NCBI RefSeq assembly: GCF_910596095.1 | Contig: NC_056553.1 | Location: 441,001-505,000, forward strand | Source of the DNA: Thunnus maccoyii | Lineage: Eukaryota > Chordata > Actinopteri > Scombriformes > Scombridae | Direction of reading: 5' to 3' | Length of the DNA: 64,000 nucleotides | Part shown: piece after piece, positions 12,392 through 24,161 of the stretch | Layout of the letters: every line of letters starts with the position of its first letter | Numbering within the stretch: the stretch's first letter is position 1 | Notes under the pieces: model-generated | Seen by the model: the letters and a program-made list of their open reading frames with translations, nothing else | Databases searched by the model: none | Told to the model about the DNA's origin: nothing | Position numbers and translations under genes: made by a program

Positions 12392-12602
12392 TCATAAACC
12401 AGAAAATGCTGGTCCAACCTCTACTGACCTCAGAATCTCCAGTCTACAGTTTGGACTCTCCAAAAGATCAGACAGCAGCTTCACTCCTGAATCCTGCATC
12501 TTGTTAAGGCTCAGCTCCAGCTCTCTCAGATGGGAGGGATTGGACTTTAGAGCTGATGCCAGAGATGAACAGCCTTTATCTGTAATCTGACAGTCCTTCA
12601 AC
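12392..12602 (-). CDS. NLR gene, LRR exon 6 and possible 3' end
   Basis: The LRR module is again 174 bp (12602-12429) and ends at a plausible donor, CTGAG|GTCAGT. If that donor is not used, the frame continues for 11 more codons ([11 protein letters not shown]) to TGA at 12394-12392. I prefer read-through because the next sequence is a repeat and no further LRR or B30.2 exon is visible, but a distant exon outside recognition is possible. Confidence 0.6.
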
Positions 12603-15600
12603 CTGCAGAGAGCATGATTTTATCAAACCACAGCTGAATTTTAGACTCTTTACAGAGGAAGAGATTCTGTAAAGAAATTCTGTACCTCAATGTCTCCAGT
12701 CTACAGTGTGGACTCTCCAGTCCAACAGACAACAGCTTCACTCCTGAATCAGACAGCTTGTTGACACTCAGTTCCAGCTCTCTCAGATGGGAAGGGTTGG
12801 ACTTCAGAGCAGAGGCCAGATGTGAGCAGCTGTCCTCTGTGATCAGACAGTCCTTCAACCTGCACAGAGGAAAATATTTTAACAAAGCAGATTGTTGTCA
12901 GATCCCAAACAGATAAAGCAAAATATATAATCTACCTTAGAGTCTCCAGCCTGCAGTGTGGACTCTCCAGTCCAGCCGACAGCAGCTTCACTCCTGAATC
13001 CCGCAGCTCATTTCCATGCAGGTCCAGCTCTCTCAGATTGGAGGGGTCAGAGCTCAGAGCTGAGGCCAGATGTGAGCAGCAGCTCTCTGGCAATGCACAG
13101 TGATTAAGTCTGTATTTTCAGGAAAAACAGTCAGGATACCTGTCACATATTTCTATTTTTGTGTCCCTGTTTCATAAGCTGATAGTCCTTATTTAGAGTA
13201 TAAGTCCTAATAAATATGTGACATTTCTGTCATATCTAAGGCGAAGAGACAGCAGTGTCCCCAGTGTCAGACTGATCAATGTTGTATGTTTATTTGTTTC
13301 TGGTTTCTTTCCATTGTGATTTTATATTTTTGTTGAAACAGAGATAAATCTGCTAGGAAACTGTAGGAATACTTTTTGTGATACATGCAGAAGAGTGGTG
13401 TTGTGGTGGGAGTGGAGACTACCAGGTGCAAAATCAACAATGCCTGACTACTAATGGAGACTCAATAACCTGTGCAAAAAGACAGAACTCTTTATTTTAA
13501 TTTTGCTCAAATTTATTATTTCTCTTTGTGGTTTGACTCAACTGAGCCGGATGGGATTTATTTCATTTTAGAAAGATGAAATTATTTAAGAGCTGAATTT
13601 ATATATCAGAGCTGTGATGAACTGAACTTATCAGCAGCAGCAGCTGTCGAAGCTTTAGCTGTGTTAGAACAATAGTTTATTTGTATGTCAAGCTACAGTT
13701 CCTCTAATGGATAGTTGAAGCTGATTTCATTTAGTGACCATTTATACTATTATAAAGAAGACACTAAGCTTTTTGAGGAGTATATGTTGGGCTGAACTGC
13801 ATGAAGGGTGACACAGACACAACTGACAGGTTTTATACAGACTATGGTTGAATTCAACTTCTGCTCAATGACTGATATACATTCACACATATTTTTTTCT
13901 ATTTCTTTCTGTTTTAATGTTTTCTGTCTGGTTTCTGTCCAGATTATTTTCATAGTCTGACATCTGCAGTAAGAGTGATGTTTTATCTTATAAACTGATA
14001 AGGATAGGAAAGGAGCCATATTACTCAAATTACTCTTATTATTAATTTAATACCTCAATTGCCAATTCACTGCAACCACTGCTCAGGGCTGCATTAAGCC
14101 ACTATGGTGCACTGTGGCAAAAAATAAGCCTTGGGCCCCAATTTTACCAACCCGAGTTTGTCTACCATTGTCAGAATTAATGATATTCTGATTGATAAAT
14201 TTATTTGTTCATATTATGCCACATTCACAGTTCTGCAATCAGTGATTGCTGGTGTTCATATAAATGCATCCATCATGTAAAATTCATTTCACTCATGGAC
14301 AGAGGTAAAAATACATATTTTGTAGATATTTAACATGTCCAGTTGGTCATATGATTACCAGTTACGTGTTGTACTGAAAATGAATCACTTTTATTCTGCA
14401 AAATAGAACAAGTAAAGCCAACAACTAAAGACACCTGATAAAGATATCAGATCTACAAGAAAAACAGTCAGTGAGCTGACCTCAGAGTCTTCAGTCTACA
14501 GTTTGGACTCTCCAGTCCGGCAGACAGCAGCTTCACTCCTGAATCCTGCAGCTCATTCATACTCAGATCCAGCTCTCTCAGATGGGAGGAGTTGGACTTC
14601 AGAGCTGAGGCCAGAGAAGCACAGCTGATCTCTGACAAACTGCACCGACTCAATCTGAATAAAGAATTAAATATTTAGTGAAATCAAATTCATAACCGAT
14701 CTGTCTAATTTAATGGCATAGCATATCATTTCTTTGTCCTTATCACTGGATGGAGCCCTTGTGAACTCTGACATATTTATTGTGATTGTGTGTTTACTGA
14801 CATCATGCCACCTGTTTCCATGGTAATGAATAAAAATTACTGTAACCCTCCTCAAAGTATTTTTCTCCACAGTTTCTTTAACAGTACTGATTTGCCCCTG
14901 CACATCACCTGTCTGGCATAAATTGCCAGACAGGTGATGTGCAGGGGCCGCTTCACATAGTGGGCATAACAACAGTTTCACAAAAATACTTTTGACTGGT
15001 ATGTAATTTTAGTCTTCATTTAGCTCTTTGACCAATCCAATGCAAGTTATTCTAATGGACAATCCACATAGAAAGCATTTTTAGAAGCATTTTTGACATC
15101 CATCACTCACATGTCTCATGGAACAGATATATCCATATGCAGCATGCTCTCATGCGCACTCTGAATGAGAGGCACACAGACAGGGCCAGTAAAGAGACAG
15201 ACAGGGCCAGTAAAGAGATTTTTAGATGGCCCACCAGCCCATCGATGTGGCAGCCCACTGGGATTTGTCCCAGTATTCCCAGTGGCCAGGACACCACTGC
15301 CAGGAGCTGCTGATGACAAACAGCTACCTCAGTGGACAGAGATGCTGAACAAAGGTTGGAGTCAGTGTGGATTGAATGGATAGAATGTGCTTACATGCTG
15401 CTCACTTCTCACTTTCTATGTGGATTCCTAGTAAGCCTAAAGCATTAGCCAACATACTCTGAGGGTGTTCAGCATGAACAGCATGACAACAGTCCTGCAT
15501 TGAGATAGCACAGGAGGTTGTGTTGGTGGTGGCGTGTTGCTTCAGGTACAGATAATACATGAAATATGATCCAGGGAGCTGGATGGAGTAACAGATCTTT

Positions 15601-18600
15601 GAATTTGAAGGTTTACCAGACACCAAAACACTTCACAGAGGTTTATGATTCTCAGACAGGACTTTACAACTATTTTGTATTTCAGCATAGCAATCTTGAG
15701 GTAAACAGTAGAAATAGGTTCATAGTGTTACATTTCAGCAAACATTTTTGGTGTTGTTACCTCCACTCTGTTGCCAGAGTGCCCCCATTCAAATGAATGA
15801 GACTGCTGCATTTTTTCATGCAGCGCTAAAGAATGGTGAAGTCCAGACATTTGGACTCAGCCTTTGTGTAAACCAGCATCATGTGCATGCAGATGGTATC
15901 TGACCTCAGAGTCTCCAATCTCCATTGTGGACTTTCCAGTCCAGCAGACAGTAGCTTCACTCCTGAATCTTGCAGGTTGTTGGAGCTCAGCTCTAGCTTT
16001 CTCAGATGGGAGGGGTTGGACTTCAGAGCTGAGACCAGAGATGCACAGCTGATCTCTGTTAGTCCACAATTAGCAAGTCTGTAATTAAATGGATAAAATC
16101 TATATCAGAAATGATATGGTAAGAAAAAAAGTGATTTAAATTTACTGAATAGTATTCCCACCACCCTCTGCACACCACACATAAACATAAAATTTTAAAC
16201 ACAACACTTTTCTTTTTGTTCCCATTTTTACAAAATAACAAAAACAATCAGATAGATTAATTCTTTCAGATCTTGCACAAGAATGTGTTTACATTTCTGT
16301 CTGTGACTATTTCATCTGATGCAATGGTAACATGGCAACTGTGGCATATCAACATCTTTGCTATGATGAAGAGAATAAAAGGAATTTTTGCTTCACAGCA
16401 TCAATATCCTGACAGATAATGCAATCAGTTCCCACCAATATCCAAGATGTTGAAGCAGGAAGAGGAATGAAACATGTTACAAACCACTGCCGACAAACTT
16501 ATCAACCCTATACAGAGACGATGTCTCATGCTGTACGAGGCAAATGGTGGATATTCCAGAAACTGACTATTTTCTGGTGGTTTGGGGATCTGTTTGACAA
16601 GCTGAGGAACATTTGTAAACCATACTATGTGAAATGAAAATATGAATGTTTTATTGATCATTTTCAGGTTATGTATTGTTTTTAATTTTTGCTCAGTTTA
16701 AGATCTACAAGAGCAAAAGACAGTAAGTGAACTAACAAGAGAGTCTCCAGTCTACAGTGTGGACCCTCCAGTCCAGCAGACAGCAGCTTCACTCCTGAAT
16801 CCTGCAACTTGCTTCCTGTGAGGTCCAGCTCTCTCAGATGGGAGGGGTTGGACTTCAGAGCTGAGGCCACAACCTCATAGTGAGTCTCTGATAGCCAACA
16901 TTCAGGAAGTCTGGGAGGACAGAGTGAATGTTAAGTCACAAAATGAAAAATGACAATAGTTTGGGGTACAATGGGAAAAGATTGAAAACATGTTGTCATA
17001 TTGAGAACTATTACAAGTAACCAACAAGAGAACAATACATGAACTGCTTGAACATAGTTTTGTAAAAGGACAATCATAACTAACGTATGTGTTTTATTTT
17101 ACAGACCTGTTTGTACAGTTCTTGTTGACTAGTTTCCATAGCGTCTCTGTTACGTGTTGATGCTAATATTTGCCTGCTCTAACCTTCCTGCCTGTTTCTA
17201 AAGCCAGCAGAGCGACGCAACTAACAACCTGTACCATACACCACAGGCTGCTGCTATCCATCTCAAAAAAATAGAGGAAATAGTTAGCAATACAACACAA
17301 TTAATATAGCAGGTATTGCTAATATGATAAATGATCACTGCACTCCATTTGGCCATGCCATTGTGCTGCTTGTTATGTAGCAGTGCGGGCAGGGAAACTT
17401 GAAACATGAGGTGGCTGATATGATGCTGATCATCAGCTGATAAACGATGGATGATTATCTGAGAAAAGGAGTGGTAGTGGTCCTTGTTATGGACAAGATA
17501 TCACAGGATGAACCAGATATTTATCTGAATAATGTCCCACTTCTATCATTTCATACTAAACACCACAAAGTTCCTGCTTTTGAGCTGCACAAACTAAAAT
17601 TTTAATATATTGTCCCAAAGAGCCCAGATATTCAATATTTTATGTTATTTCATTTAATTCAGTCATAATTTTACACAATCAAGGTCAAAACATGACATCA
17701 TATGTTTGGATTCAGTGTTGCCAAACTATGTACAACATATTGGCTGTTTACAGTCTGCAGTTTCCATGCTTTACAACTCCATGTGTCATTAAAGTGTTGA
17801 TTCAGGTCGATTCAGGTTGGCGCAAGCAGTACATGACATTATGTGTGCCAAATGTAAATGGAGTGGTAAAACTACGCCTGACCTGATAATCAAACTTTAA
17901 AGTGGAGACCTCTGTGGCAACATGTGTTTATCAAATGTTTATATTTAAATTCTTGTCTCGAACCCTATTGACACAGAGTAAATTCATGTTTCCTAGATGA
18001 TTCCAGCTATCTGATCTAGAAAAAGCTTTGTGTAAATGCATCTGAAAAGCAATTGAGACAGACTAAAATCCGCTCAAACCACCTCTCAAATTTTCTTTTC
18101 CAATTCTGAAAACTGCTGCCAGAAACAGTGACAGTAGCTCCACAAAGTTGTATAATGATCAAGCGGGTAGCTCCCAGTCTGAAAAGTAAAGCCAATGCGG
18201 AAGTGCCTTCAACCTGCATTCTCTCTAATGGCCAGCAGGGGGCGACTCCTCTTGCTCCAAAAAGAAGTCAGATTGTATGGAAGTCTATGAGAAAATGACC
18301 CTACTTCTCACTTGATTTACTACCTCAGTAAACACTTTCCTAATGAGTTTATGGTGTCAATCGCTAGTTTCAAGTCTTCTCCAGTGCATCATGATGTTCA
18401 TTTTCTAAATTATGGTTCCATTTAGAGTGAAATAGATGATAAAACAGCATAAACTTTAGGGAATAGCTACGCTGTAATTGACAAGTCACTACCAGTTGAT
18501 TACGTAATGTAACCATGGCGTAACCCAAGATTCACAGAGTATAGCCATAGCTGCTGTTATTTCACAGTATGTTTTCAGTTTGGTCATTTTAGTCACCTAA

Positions 18601-21600
18601 AAAAGTCTTGTTCAGTGTAATAAAAGACCTTCTAAGGAGTCGGATGTTCAGTTTTTCTGGTGAGTATATTTTGTTTTAATGGTTTTTGGCCTGTTTTTTG
18701 CTAGCGGAAATTAGCATTAACATTAGCATTATCACTGTTAACCATAGATTGTAAATGCACCATGCCAATGAAGCTTGCAGCTAGCGCTATGATTAGCTCC
18801 ACACTCTCATTCAAATACAGTCACTTCTGGCTCCTTAAATCAAACATGGCGATGGTCAAATCCAAGATGGCAATGATCAAATCGCTAAACTTGAGGCTTC
18901 AAAACAGTCTATGGTGTTGTTATAATGATGTTACAATCTGGACTTACCGAGCCTTCCTGCAGTTCCTCACAGCTGGAATCAGTCTGAGTCGACCCTCCAC
19001 TGATGTGTTGTACTTGTCCAGATCCAACTCATCCAGAATCTCCTCTGACATCTGCAGCATGTAGGCCAGAGCTGAGCAGTGGATCTCAGAGAGTCTCTTA
19101 TCTGATCTATTCCGTGACTCCAGGAACTCTTGGATCTCCTGATGTACTGAGCGGTCGTTCATCTCTATCAGACAGTGGAAGATGTTGATGCTTCTGTCAG
19201 GAGAGATAAACTTAGCCTGCTCCTCCTTCAGGTTGTTGATGATTCTCTGGATGATTTCTGGACTGTTCTCTGTCTGACCCAGCAGGTCTCCTAAGAGACT
19301 CTGGTTGGACTCCAGAGAGAGGCCATGAAGGAAGCGAACAAACAGGTCCAGGTGGCCATTTTTACTTTTGAGAGATTTCTCCATGGCTCCCATCAGGAAG
19401 TCATCTAGGGATGGGTAAGAGTTATCGTCCATGTCATCATCATAATCATTCAATGAATCATCATCATTATCATCCTCCAGGAAGTCCTCCAATACCTCTG
19501 TCTTCCTGTTGGTGTAACAGTGGTACATGTAGACTGCAGCCAGAAACTCCTGAACGCTCAGATGAACAAAGCAGTAGACTGTTTTCTGGAAGATCACACT
19601 CTCTCTTTTGAGGATCTCTGTACAAAATCCTGATAACACCGAGGCCTCTGTGACATCAAGACCACACTGCTCCAAGTCTTTTTGGTAGAAGATGATGTTT
19701 CCTTTCTCCAGATGTTCAAATGCCAGCCTCCCCAGCTTCAGAAGGACTTCCCTGTCAGCCTCTGTCAACTCCTGTGGACTCGTCTCATGTCCTTCATCAT
19801 ACTTGTGCTTCTTCCTCTTTGTCTGAACCAGCAGGAAGTGTAAATACATGTCAGTCAGGGTCTTGGGCAGCTCTCCTCTCTGGTCTGTAGTCAACATCTG
19901 CTCCAGAACTGCAGCAGTGATCCAGCAGAAGACTGGGATTTGACACATGATGTGGAGGCTCCTGGATGTCTTGATGTGTGAGATGATTCTGCTGGACAGC
20001 TCTTCATCACTGAATCTCCTCCTGAAGTACTCCTCCTTCTGGGTGTCAGTGAAGCCTCGTACTTCTGTTACCCTGTCAACACATGTAGGAGGGATCTGAT
20101 TGGCTGCTGCAGGTCGGGAAGTTATCCAGATGTGAGCCAAGGGAAGCAGATTCCCCTCGATGAGGTTTGTCAACAGTACATTGACTGATGACTTCTGTGT
20201 GACATCAGACACGACCTTCCTGTGGTTGAAATCCAGTGAAAGTCTGCTTTCATCCAGGCCGTCAAAGATGAACAAAACTTTACAGTCATCGAGCTTCTCT
20301 GCTGTGACCTTCTGTAATGTTGGATGGAATTCATGGATCAGCATGAGAAGACTGTACTTCTCATCTTTGATCAAATTTAGCTCCCTGAATGAAAGCAGAA
20401 TCACCAGACTGACATCTTGATTTTTAGAGCCCTCTGCCCAGTCCAGAGTGAACTTCTGTACTGAGAAGGTTTTTCCAACACCAGCGACACCATTTGTCAG
20501 AACGACTCTGATGTGTTTCTGGTGGTCAAGTAAGACTTTAAAGATGTTGTGACACTTGATTGGAGTGTCATGGAGGGTCTCCATCTTGGAAGCTGTCTCA
20601 AGCTGCCACACCTCATGTTGGGTATTAACGTCTTCACTCTGTCCCTCTGTGATGTAGAGCTCAGTGTAGATCTTGTTGAGGAGGGTTTCACTTCCTGCTT
20701 CATCAATTCCTTCAGTCACACATTCACATCTCCTCCTCAGACTGACCTTATGTTCATCTAAAACCTCCTGCAGACCACTTTCTCCTGAAAGAGAAGAAAA
20801 GTATGGATTTTTTTAACATCTATCAGTGTGTTTACATGAGCTTCCATAGCCAAGTTACTCAGAAGAAACCAGGTTATGACGGTTATGGGGAACATGTTAA
20901 CGTGCACAGTGATCAGATGTGTTATTTTATCTGTATTAATGATAGAAGATGGTGTGTTGGTCCTGACTTTTCCTTACAGCAAGGATGTGTCTTAATTTAA
21001 CAGTCAAATGTCCAGTGGTGGAAGCCAACTTATTCAGACCTTTAGGGGATACTTTAGCCCTATTTGCATTGGACTAGTATTACCTGAGGACCTCTAGTAA
21101 TTTGTAATAATTTGGGGGCGGTTGTCTGTGATCTTAAGCCTGTGCAAAACTGCCATGTATGTAATTTGTAAAGCAAAAAATTCCACCACAAATTACCTAC
21201 CATATTTTGCTTAACACAGAGGTTATGTGATAATATTAGTCCTGTGCAAATCGGCATTTCATGATTTGGGGTCTTTTCTTTTTTTAGCAAGGTTTTTTGT
21301 TTTCTCTGCGTCTATTTTATGCCTCTTTCCCGGATGAGAATTATGGAGACTGTGATGGAAATTATAAAGGAAAGTTCTGACAACATTTTGGGTGCAAATT
21401 CAGGAGGCTACATAGCATGGAGACCCATTCACAGAAAGGGCAAACTCAAATCCATCAGAAGAGCGAAATCTTGAAAGATGATGAGATGGATGACATGCAT
21501 GGCAGTATGCAATAAGGAACATTTTTCTATCCGTCAGCAGGCTCAATACAAACATTTTTAGTGCTAAATCAATCATATACAGGGGGATAATGTCAGTAAA

Positions 21601-24161
21601 TTTGAGTAAAATACAGATTTTGCTTATTCCGTGTGAATGCATCACACAAAACTCAGGTGCGGGGGTAATTTCTAAATCACGAGGTCCCAAGGTAATACTA
21701 GTACTGCGTGACCAGTTCCAGTTTGACTTTGGATCAAATTATTTTAAAAACAAGGATGCATCGTTCTGTATAATGATCTCCACATTTGTACTGCCACTCA
21801 ACTTTCCCTATCTACAGTCTTTTGTTAAGCACATGTTATGCATATACATGGCAGAGAAATCTACCTGAAGAAACCAGATTTCTCTAATCCCTAACCAGAT
21901 TACAGTAACGGTTACTTAAATGCATGTAAACACACTGAATGCTGTTGAATCTTACACTGGGAATCATTTACATTACTGAAAAAAAACAATGTCTGAAAGA
22001 ATGTTTTCTTTATAATAATTTAAATGTTGAAGCTGATGTATTTTACAAAAATGTCCTGTTTTTCGATATGAGGATCAGGAGACAGATCTTCAGTCTTACT
22101 TTTTACAGTGCTGGTCTGACTGTCTGTCTGCGGTCCAGGTCCTGTTCTGGATCTTTCTGCACACTGGGGACAGGAGGAGTCTCCTGATGAAGCAGACTGG
22201 TCCCAGTATGAGACGATACACAGTCTGCAGAACCAGTGTCCACAGCTGGTAGGGACTGGATCCTTCAGGACGTCCTGACACAAAGAACAGCAGGACAGCT
22301 GCTCCTCCTGAATCCTTCAAATATTATAGAGAGAGATGTGGATTTACAGTCTGGTTACCTCCGCCTCAGCTCAGATGGCTGATTATCATGATTGATAGGT
22401 AGGAAGGCAGAGCTAAGGGTGCATTCCAACCTATAGTTCTTTTATAGTTCCTGCTGAGCAGCAGGGAACCTTTCTTTGTTGCACTTAAATACCTACTTAA
22501 ACCTTTCAGATTGTAACTTGTTGTAAATCTTTACTGCTACTTTGACTTCAGATGTGTAAATGTTTTTGGTGAATTCAAACATGGTTCTTTTAGTGTTTTG
22601 TAGCAGAAATACCATCATAATTTCTGAGTACAAAAACAGATTAAGATCGGTTATGGTTAATGGGTAATTACACTAAATTATCTTTGATTACATGAGTTTA
22701 TGGTAGACACAGTCTCTTACTTTGTGTCTGAGGGTCCAGGTTCATTACTGAAGAATGGAGGCTCTTCTTTAGAATAGTCACTCTTCATAGAAAGACAACT
22801 GGATGCTGGAGACTCTGCTCTCTGTCTGTGGTGCTGACCTCTGGAAACAGCAAAAAGTTTTATTCACATTATATAAATACTGTAAAATGATCAAAAGGAC
22901 AAAGTGTCACAGCCTGGCTCATTGGCTGCGACAAAATATGGGAGACCAGACGAGTTTTGCAACTTTGCAAGTGTTTATTTACAGAAATAACACATAAGAA
23001 CGGAAAAACGTGGAAGTCAAGAATCAGTAGTGTAGGCATGTGTGGATGTGTGTGTGTGCATGTTGTCAAACAAAAAAACAAAACAGCCGTGCTGTGCCGC
23101 GCTCGGAGTGGAAGAGGTGAGATGAAGAAGGAGAGAGAAACTCTGTAGAAGGGTTATTTACAGTCGCGACCACACCGGGCCCAGGTGTGTGATTGAGTGT
23201 TGAGTGTTCGACAGCGCTCTCCATCACCATCATCAAAACACCAAATGAGGGAATATCTTTTAGAAGAATGATGTTCCTCAGCCTTGGCATTGATTCTCAA
23301 TTGGGTTGAGATCTGGTGACTGTGAAGGTCATAGCATATGATTCACATCATTTTCATACTCATCAAACCATTCAGTGACCCCTCGTGTCCTGTGAACTGG
23401 GGCATTGTCATCCTGGAAGAGACCACTCCCATCAAGATAGAAATGTTTCATGAGAAGATAAAGGTGATCACTCAGAACAACTTTGTATTGATTAGCAGTG
23501 ACTCTTTCCTCTAAGGGGACAAGTGGACCCAAATGATGCCGGCAAAATGCCCCCAACAGCATAACAGAGCCACCAGATCTCAGACATGGACCAGTTGTTC
23601 CTTTAATTTGCCACCTGTAGATGTAAGGTTGAAGTAGTTCAGAGCCAAATCCTATTTGCACTCTTCATCTCTCCCCTTTTGTACAATTGTCCTGTGGGAG
23701 AGATTGGTGTCATTTTTTTGGCCTATTAATTTTCATAATCCATCCTACTTACTCATAATTTATTGTGTGTATTTTTTGTTGCCAACAATGTTATAATGTC
23801 TGACTGAAGTCTATTTATCTCTGTCAGAATAAACGGAGATCATCTCCAAAAACTCCAAAGAGATCCCAGTACCATGAAATCTTCCAGCACAACATGTGCA
23901 ACACGCATCTGAGCATTAATTTGGCAGCACTTTATGAACTGGGTCTTAGTAAATAAAACTCTGACAGTTATTTAGTTAAATCTCCCAACAAAGTTTTAAT
24001 GAGAAACAGAAACTTTATTTACAAGAATGTTTGACTTCATCACCATCAGTAGAGACTTACTTTGCGTCTGAGGGTTCATGACTGAAGAATGGAGGTGAAT
24101 CTTTGGACCAGTGACTCTTCACAGACAGACGGCTGTCCTCTTCTTCAGCACAGTCACTCAT
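12392..24161 (-). CDS. NLRC3-like NLR: RING-FISNA-NACHT-LRR receptor (whole gene)
   Basis: Predicted cytosolic innate-immune sensor of the expanded fish NLR-C type. Ten coding exons join in frame at 24161-24061, 22840-22721, 22314-22100, 20784-18948, then LRR exons at 16910, 16078, 14654, 13109, 12859 and 12602. The product is about 1,117 residues if the last exon reads to the stop at 12392. Order: short acidic N-terminus with two similar modules ([28 protein letters not shown]), complete C3HC4 RING (Cys83-Cys125), FISNA linker, NACHT with Walker A GVAGVGKT (about 244-251) and Walker [11 protein letters not shown] (about 316-325), winged-helix region ending [12 protein letters not shown], then LRRs. 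No C-terminal B30.2 domain is seen. All coding exons are intact. The NACHT should bind ATP and drive oligomerisation; ligand unknown. The 3' end is the least certain part. Confidence 0.85.
12686..12859 (-). CDS. NLR gene, LRR exon 5
   Basis: 174 bp, phase 2-2, acceptor GTGCAG, donor TTGAG|GTACAG. Encodes [18 protein letters not shown] and [19 protein letters not shown]. Only about 85 bp of intron separate it from LRR exon 6. Confidence 0.85.
12936..13109 (-). CDS. NLR gene, LRR exon 4
   Basis: 174 bp, phase 2-2, acceptor AATACAG, donor CTAAG|GTAGAT. Has no internal Met in a useful place, so a simple ORF scan misses it. Encodes [18 protein letters not shown] and [19 protein letters not shown]. 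Intact. Confidence 0.8.
13110..14480 (-). other. NLR intron between LRR exons 3 and 4
   Basis: About 1.4 kb of AT-rich intron. The frame at 13750-14028 has no domain. A block near 14080-14160 (GGGCTGCATTAAGCC) looks repeat-derived but is unassigned. Confidence 0.5.
14481..14654 (-). CDS. NLR gene, LRR exon 3
   Basis: 174 bp, phase 2-2, acceptor TTATTCAG, donor CTGAG|GTCAG. Encodes [18 protein letters not shown] followed by the [19 protein letters not shown] repeat. Intact. Confidence 0.85.
14894..14948. repeat. Perfect 25-bp inverted repeat (hairpin)
   Basis: GCCCCTGCACATCACCTGTC... (14894-14918) and its exact reverse complement (14924-14948) flank a 5-base loop TAAAT. It lies in the intron between LRR exons 2 and 3. 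Perfect arms suggest a recent origin. Confidence 0.9.
14955..15900 (-). other. NLR intron with unassigned repeat-like block
   Basis: Contains a direct duplication of a 20-bp unit around CAGGGCCAGTAAAGAGA at about 15180-15220 and a GC-richer block to about 15330 that may be transposon-derived. Overlapping short frames in several phases carry no domain I recognise. Confidence 0.4.
15905..16078 (-). CDS. NLR gene, LRR exon 2
   Basis: 174 bp, phase 2-2, acceptor TTACAG, donor CTGAG|GTCAG. Encodes two LRRs; the usual PHCRLE ending reads PQWRLE, losing the conserved Cys. No stop. Confidence 0.8.
16737..16910 (-). CDS. NLR gene, LRR exon 1
   Basis: 174 bp, phase 2 at both ends. Encodes a ribonuclease-inhibitor-type LRR pair ([20 protein letters not shown]). 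Its first repeat is the most divergent of the six ([11 protein letters not shown] replaces a SCxxLASAL-type core). Donor is TCTT|GTTAGT in place of the CTGAG|GT seen in the others. Confidence 0.8.
16911..18200 (-). other. NLR intron, left part
   Basis: AT-rich intron between the NACHT exon and LRR exon 1. No additional LRR exon was found when looking for the LRELDL and DSGVKLL codons. Confidence 0.5.
18215..18925. repeat. Widespread teleost dispersed repeat in NLR intron
   Basis: Begins near GGCCAGCAGGGGGCGACTCC, passes through AAGTCTATGAGAAAATGACC and CTAGTTTCAAGTCTTCTCC, and ends near CTTGAGGCTTCAAAACAGTC. I recognise this order as a very common fish repeat; its class is uncertain. It ends just 23 bp before the NACHT-exon donor. 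Confidence 0.6.
18948..20784 (-). CDS. NLR gene, FISNA-NACHT-winged helix exon
   Basis: One 1,837-bp exon, the usual large exon of fish NLR-C genes, bounded by acceptor CTTTCAG at 20786 and donor CTCG|GTAAGT at 18948. FISNA comes first, then Walker A GVAGVGKT, Walker B with Asp in FDGLDES, the sensor-like ITSRPAA, and the conserved [13 protein letters not shown]. An Asp/Glu-rich insertion (about 19405-19500; [18 protein letters not shown]) follows the winged helix and looks like expanded GAT/ATC triplets. No stop or frameshift. Confidence 0.9.
20823..21938. mobile_element. TIR element inside NLR intron
   Basis: Exact 16-bp inverted ends TCAGTGTGTTTACATG (20823-20838) and CATGTAAACACACTGA (21923-21938), with weaker inverted similarity further in (AGAAACCAG / CTGGTTTCTT). 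About 1.1 kb, no transposase frame. No clear target duplication, so superfamily is open. It occupies most of the intron between the RING and NACHT exons. Confidence 0.65.
22100..22314 (-). CDS. NLR gene, RING-finger exon
   Basis: 215 bp ending at AAAAA|GTAAGA. Encodes C-x2-C-x11-C-x-H-x2-C-x2-C-x15-C-x2-C ([20 protein letters not shown]...), a complete C3HC4 RING predicted to recruit an E2 and give ubiquitin-ligase activity. The core closely resembles the RING of the TRIM gene 5 kb away. The following Gly/Thr/Ser-rich stretch is a linker. Exon phases (2 in, 1 out) fit exon 2 and the FISNA exon. Confidence 0.8.
22721..22840 (-). CDS. NLR gene, coding exon 2
   Basis: 120 bp between an acceptor after TGTTTCCAG and a donor ACAAA|GTAAGA. 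It encodes a second [14 protein letters not shown] module like the one in exon 1, so exons 1 and 2 are probably tandem duplicates. Phases match both neighbours. Confidence 0.75.
23274..23690 (-). pseudogene. Tc1/mariner transposase fragment
   Basis: Minus-strand frame has [37 protein letters not shown] and, after an in-frame stop just past the 23329 end, SPDLNPIE. These are the second Asp and Glu blocks of the Tc1-type DDE catalytic core. The N-terminal DNA-binding half and first Asp block are missing. A dead, 5'-truncated copy in the NLR intron between coding exons 1 and 2. Confidence 0.8.
24061..24161 (-). CDS. NLR gene, coding exon 1
   Basis: Starts at ATG 24161 ([10 protein letters not shown]) with G at -3 and +4, encodes 33 residues plus two bases, and ends at a strong donor (GCAAA|GTAAGT). 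Upstream in-frame ATGs exist (MKLRR, MKGFR) but the chosen one matches the usual acidic start of this family. The upstream acceptor is not fixed. Confidence 0.65.
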
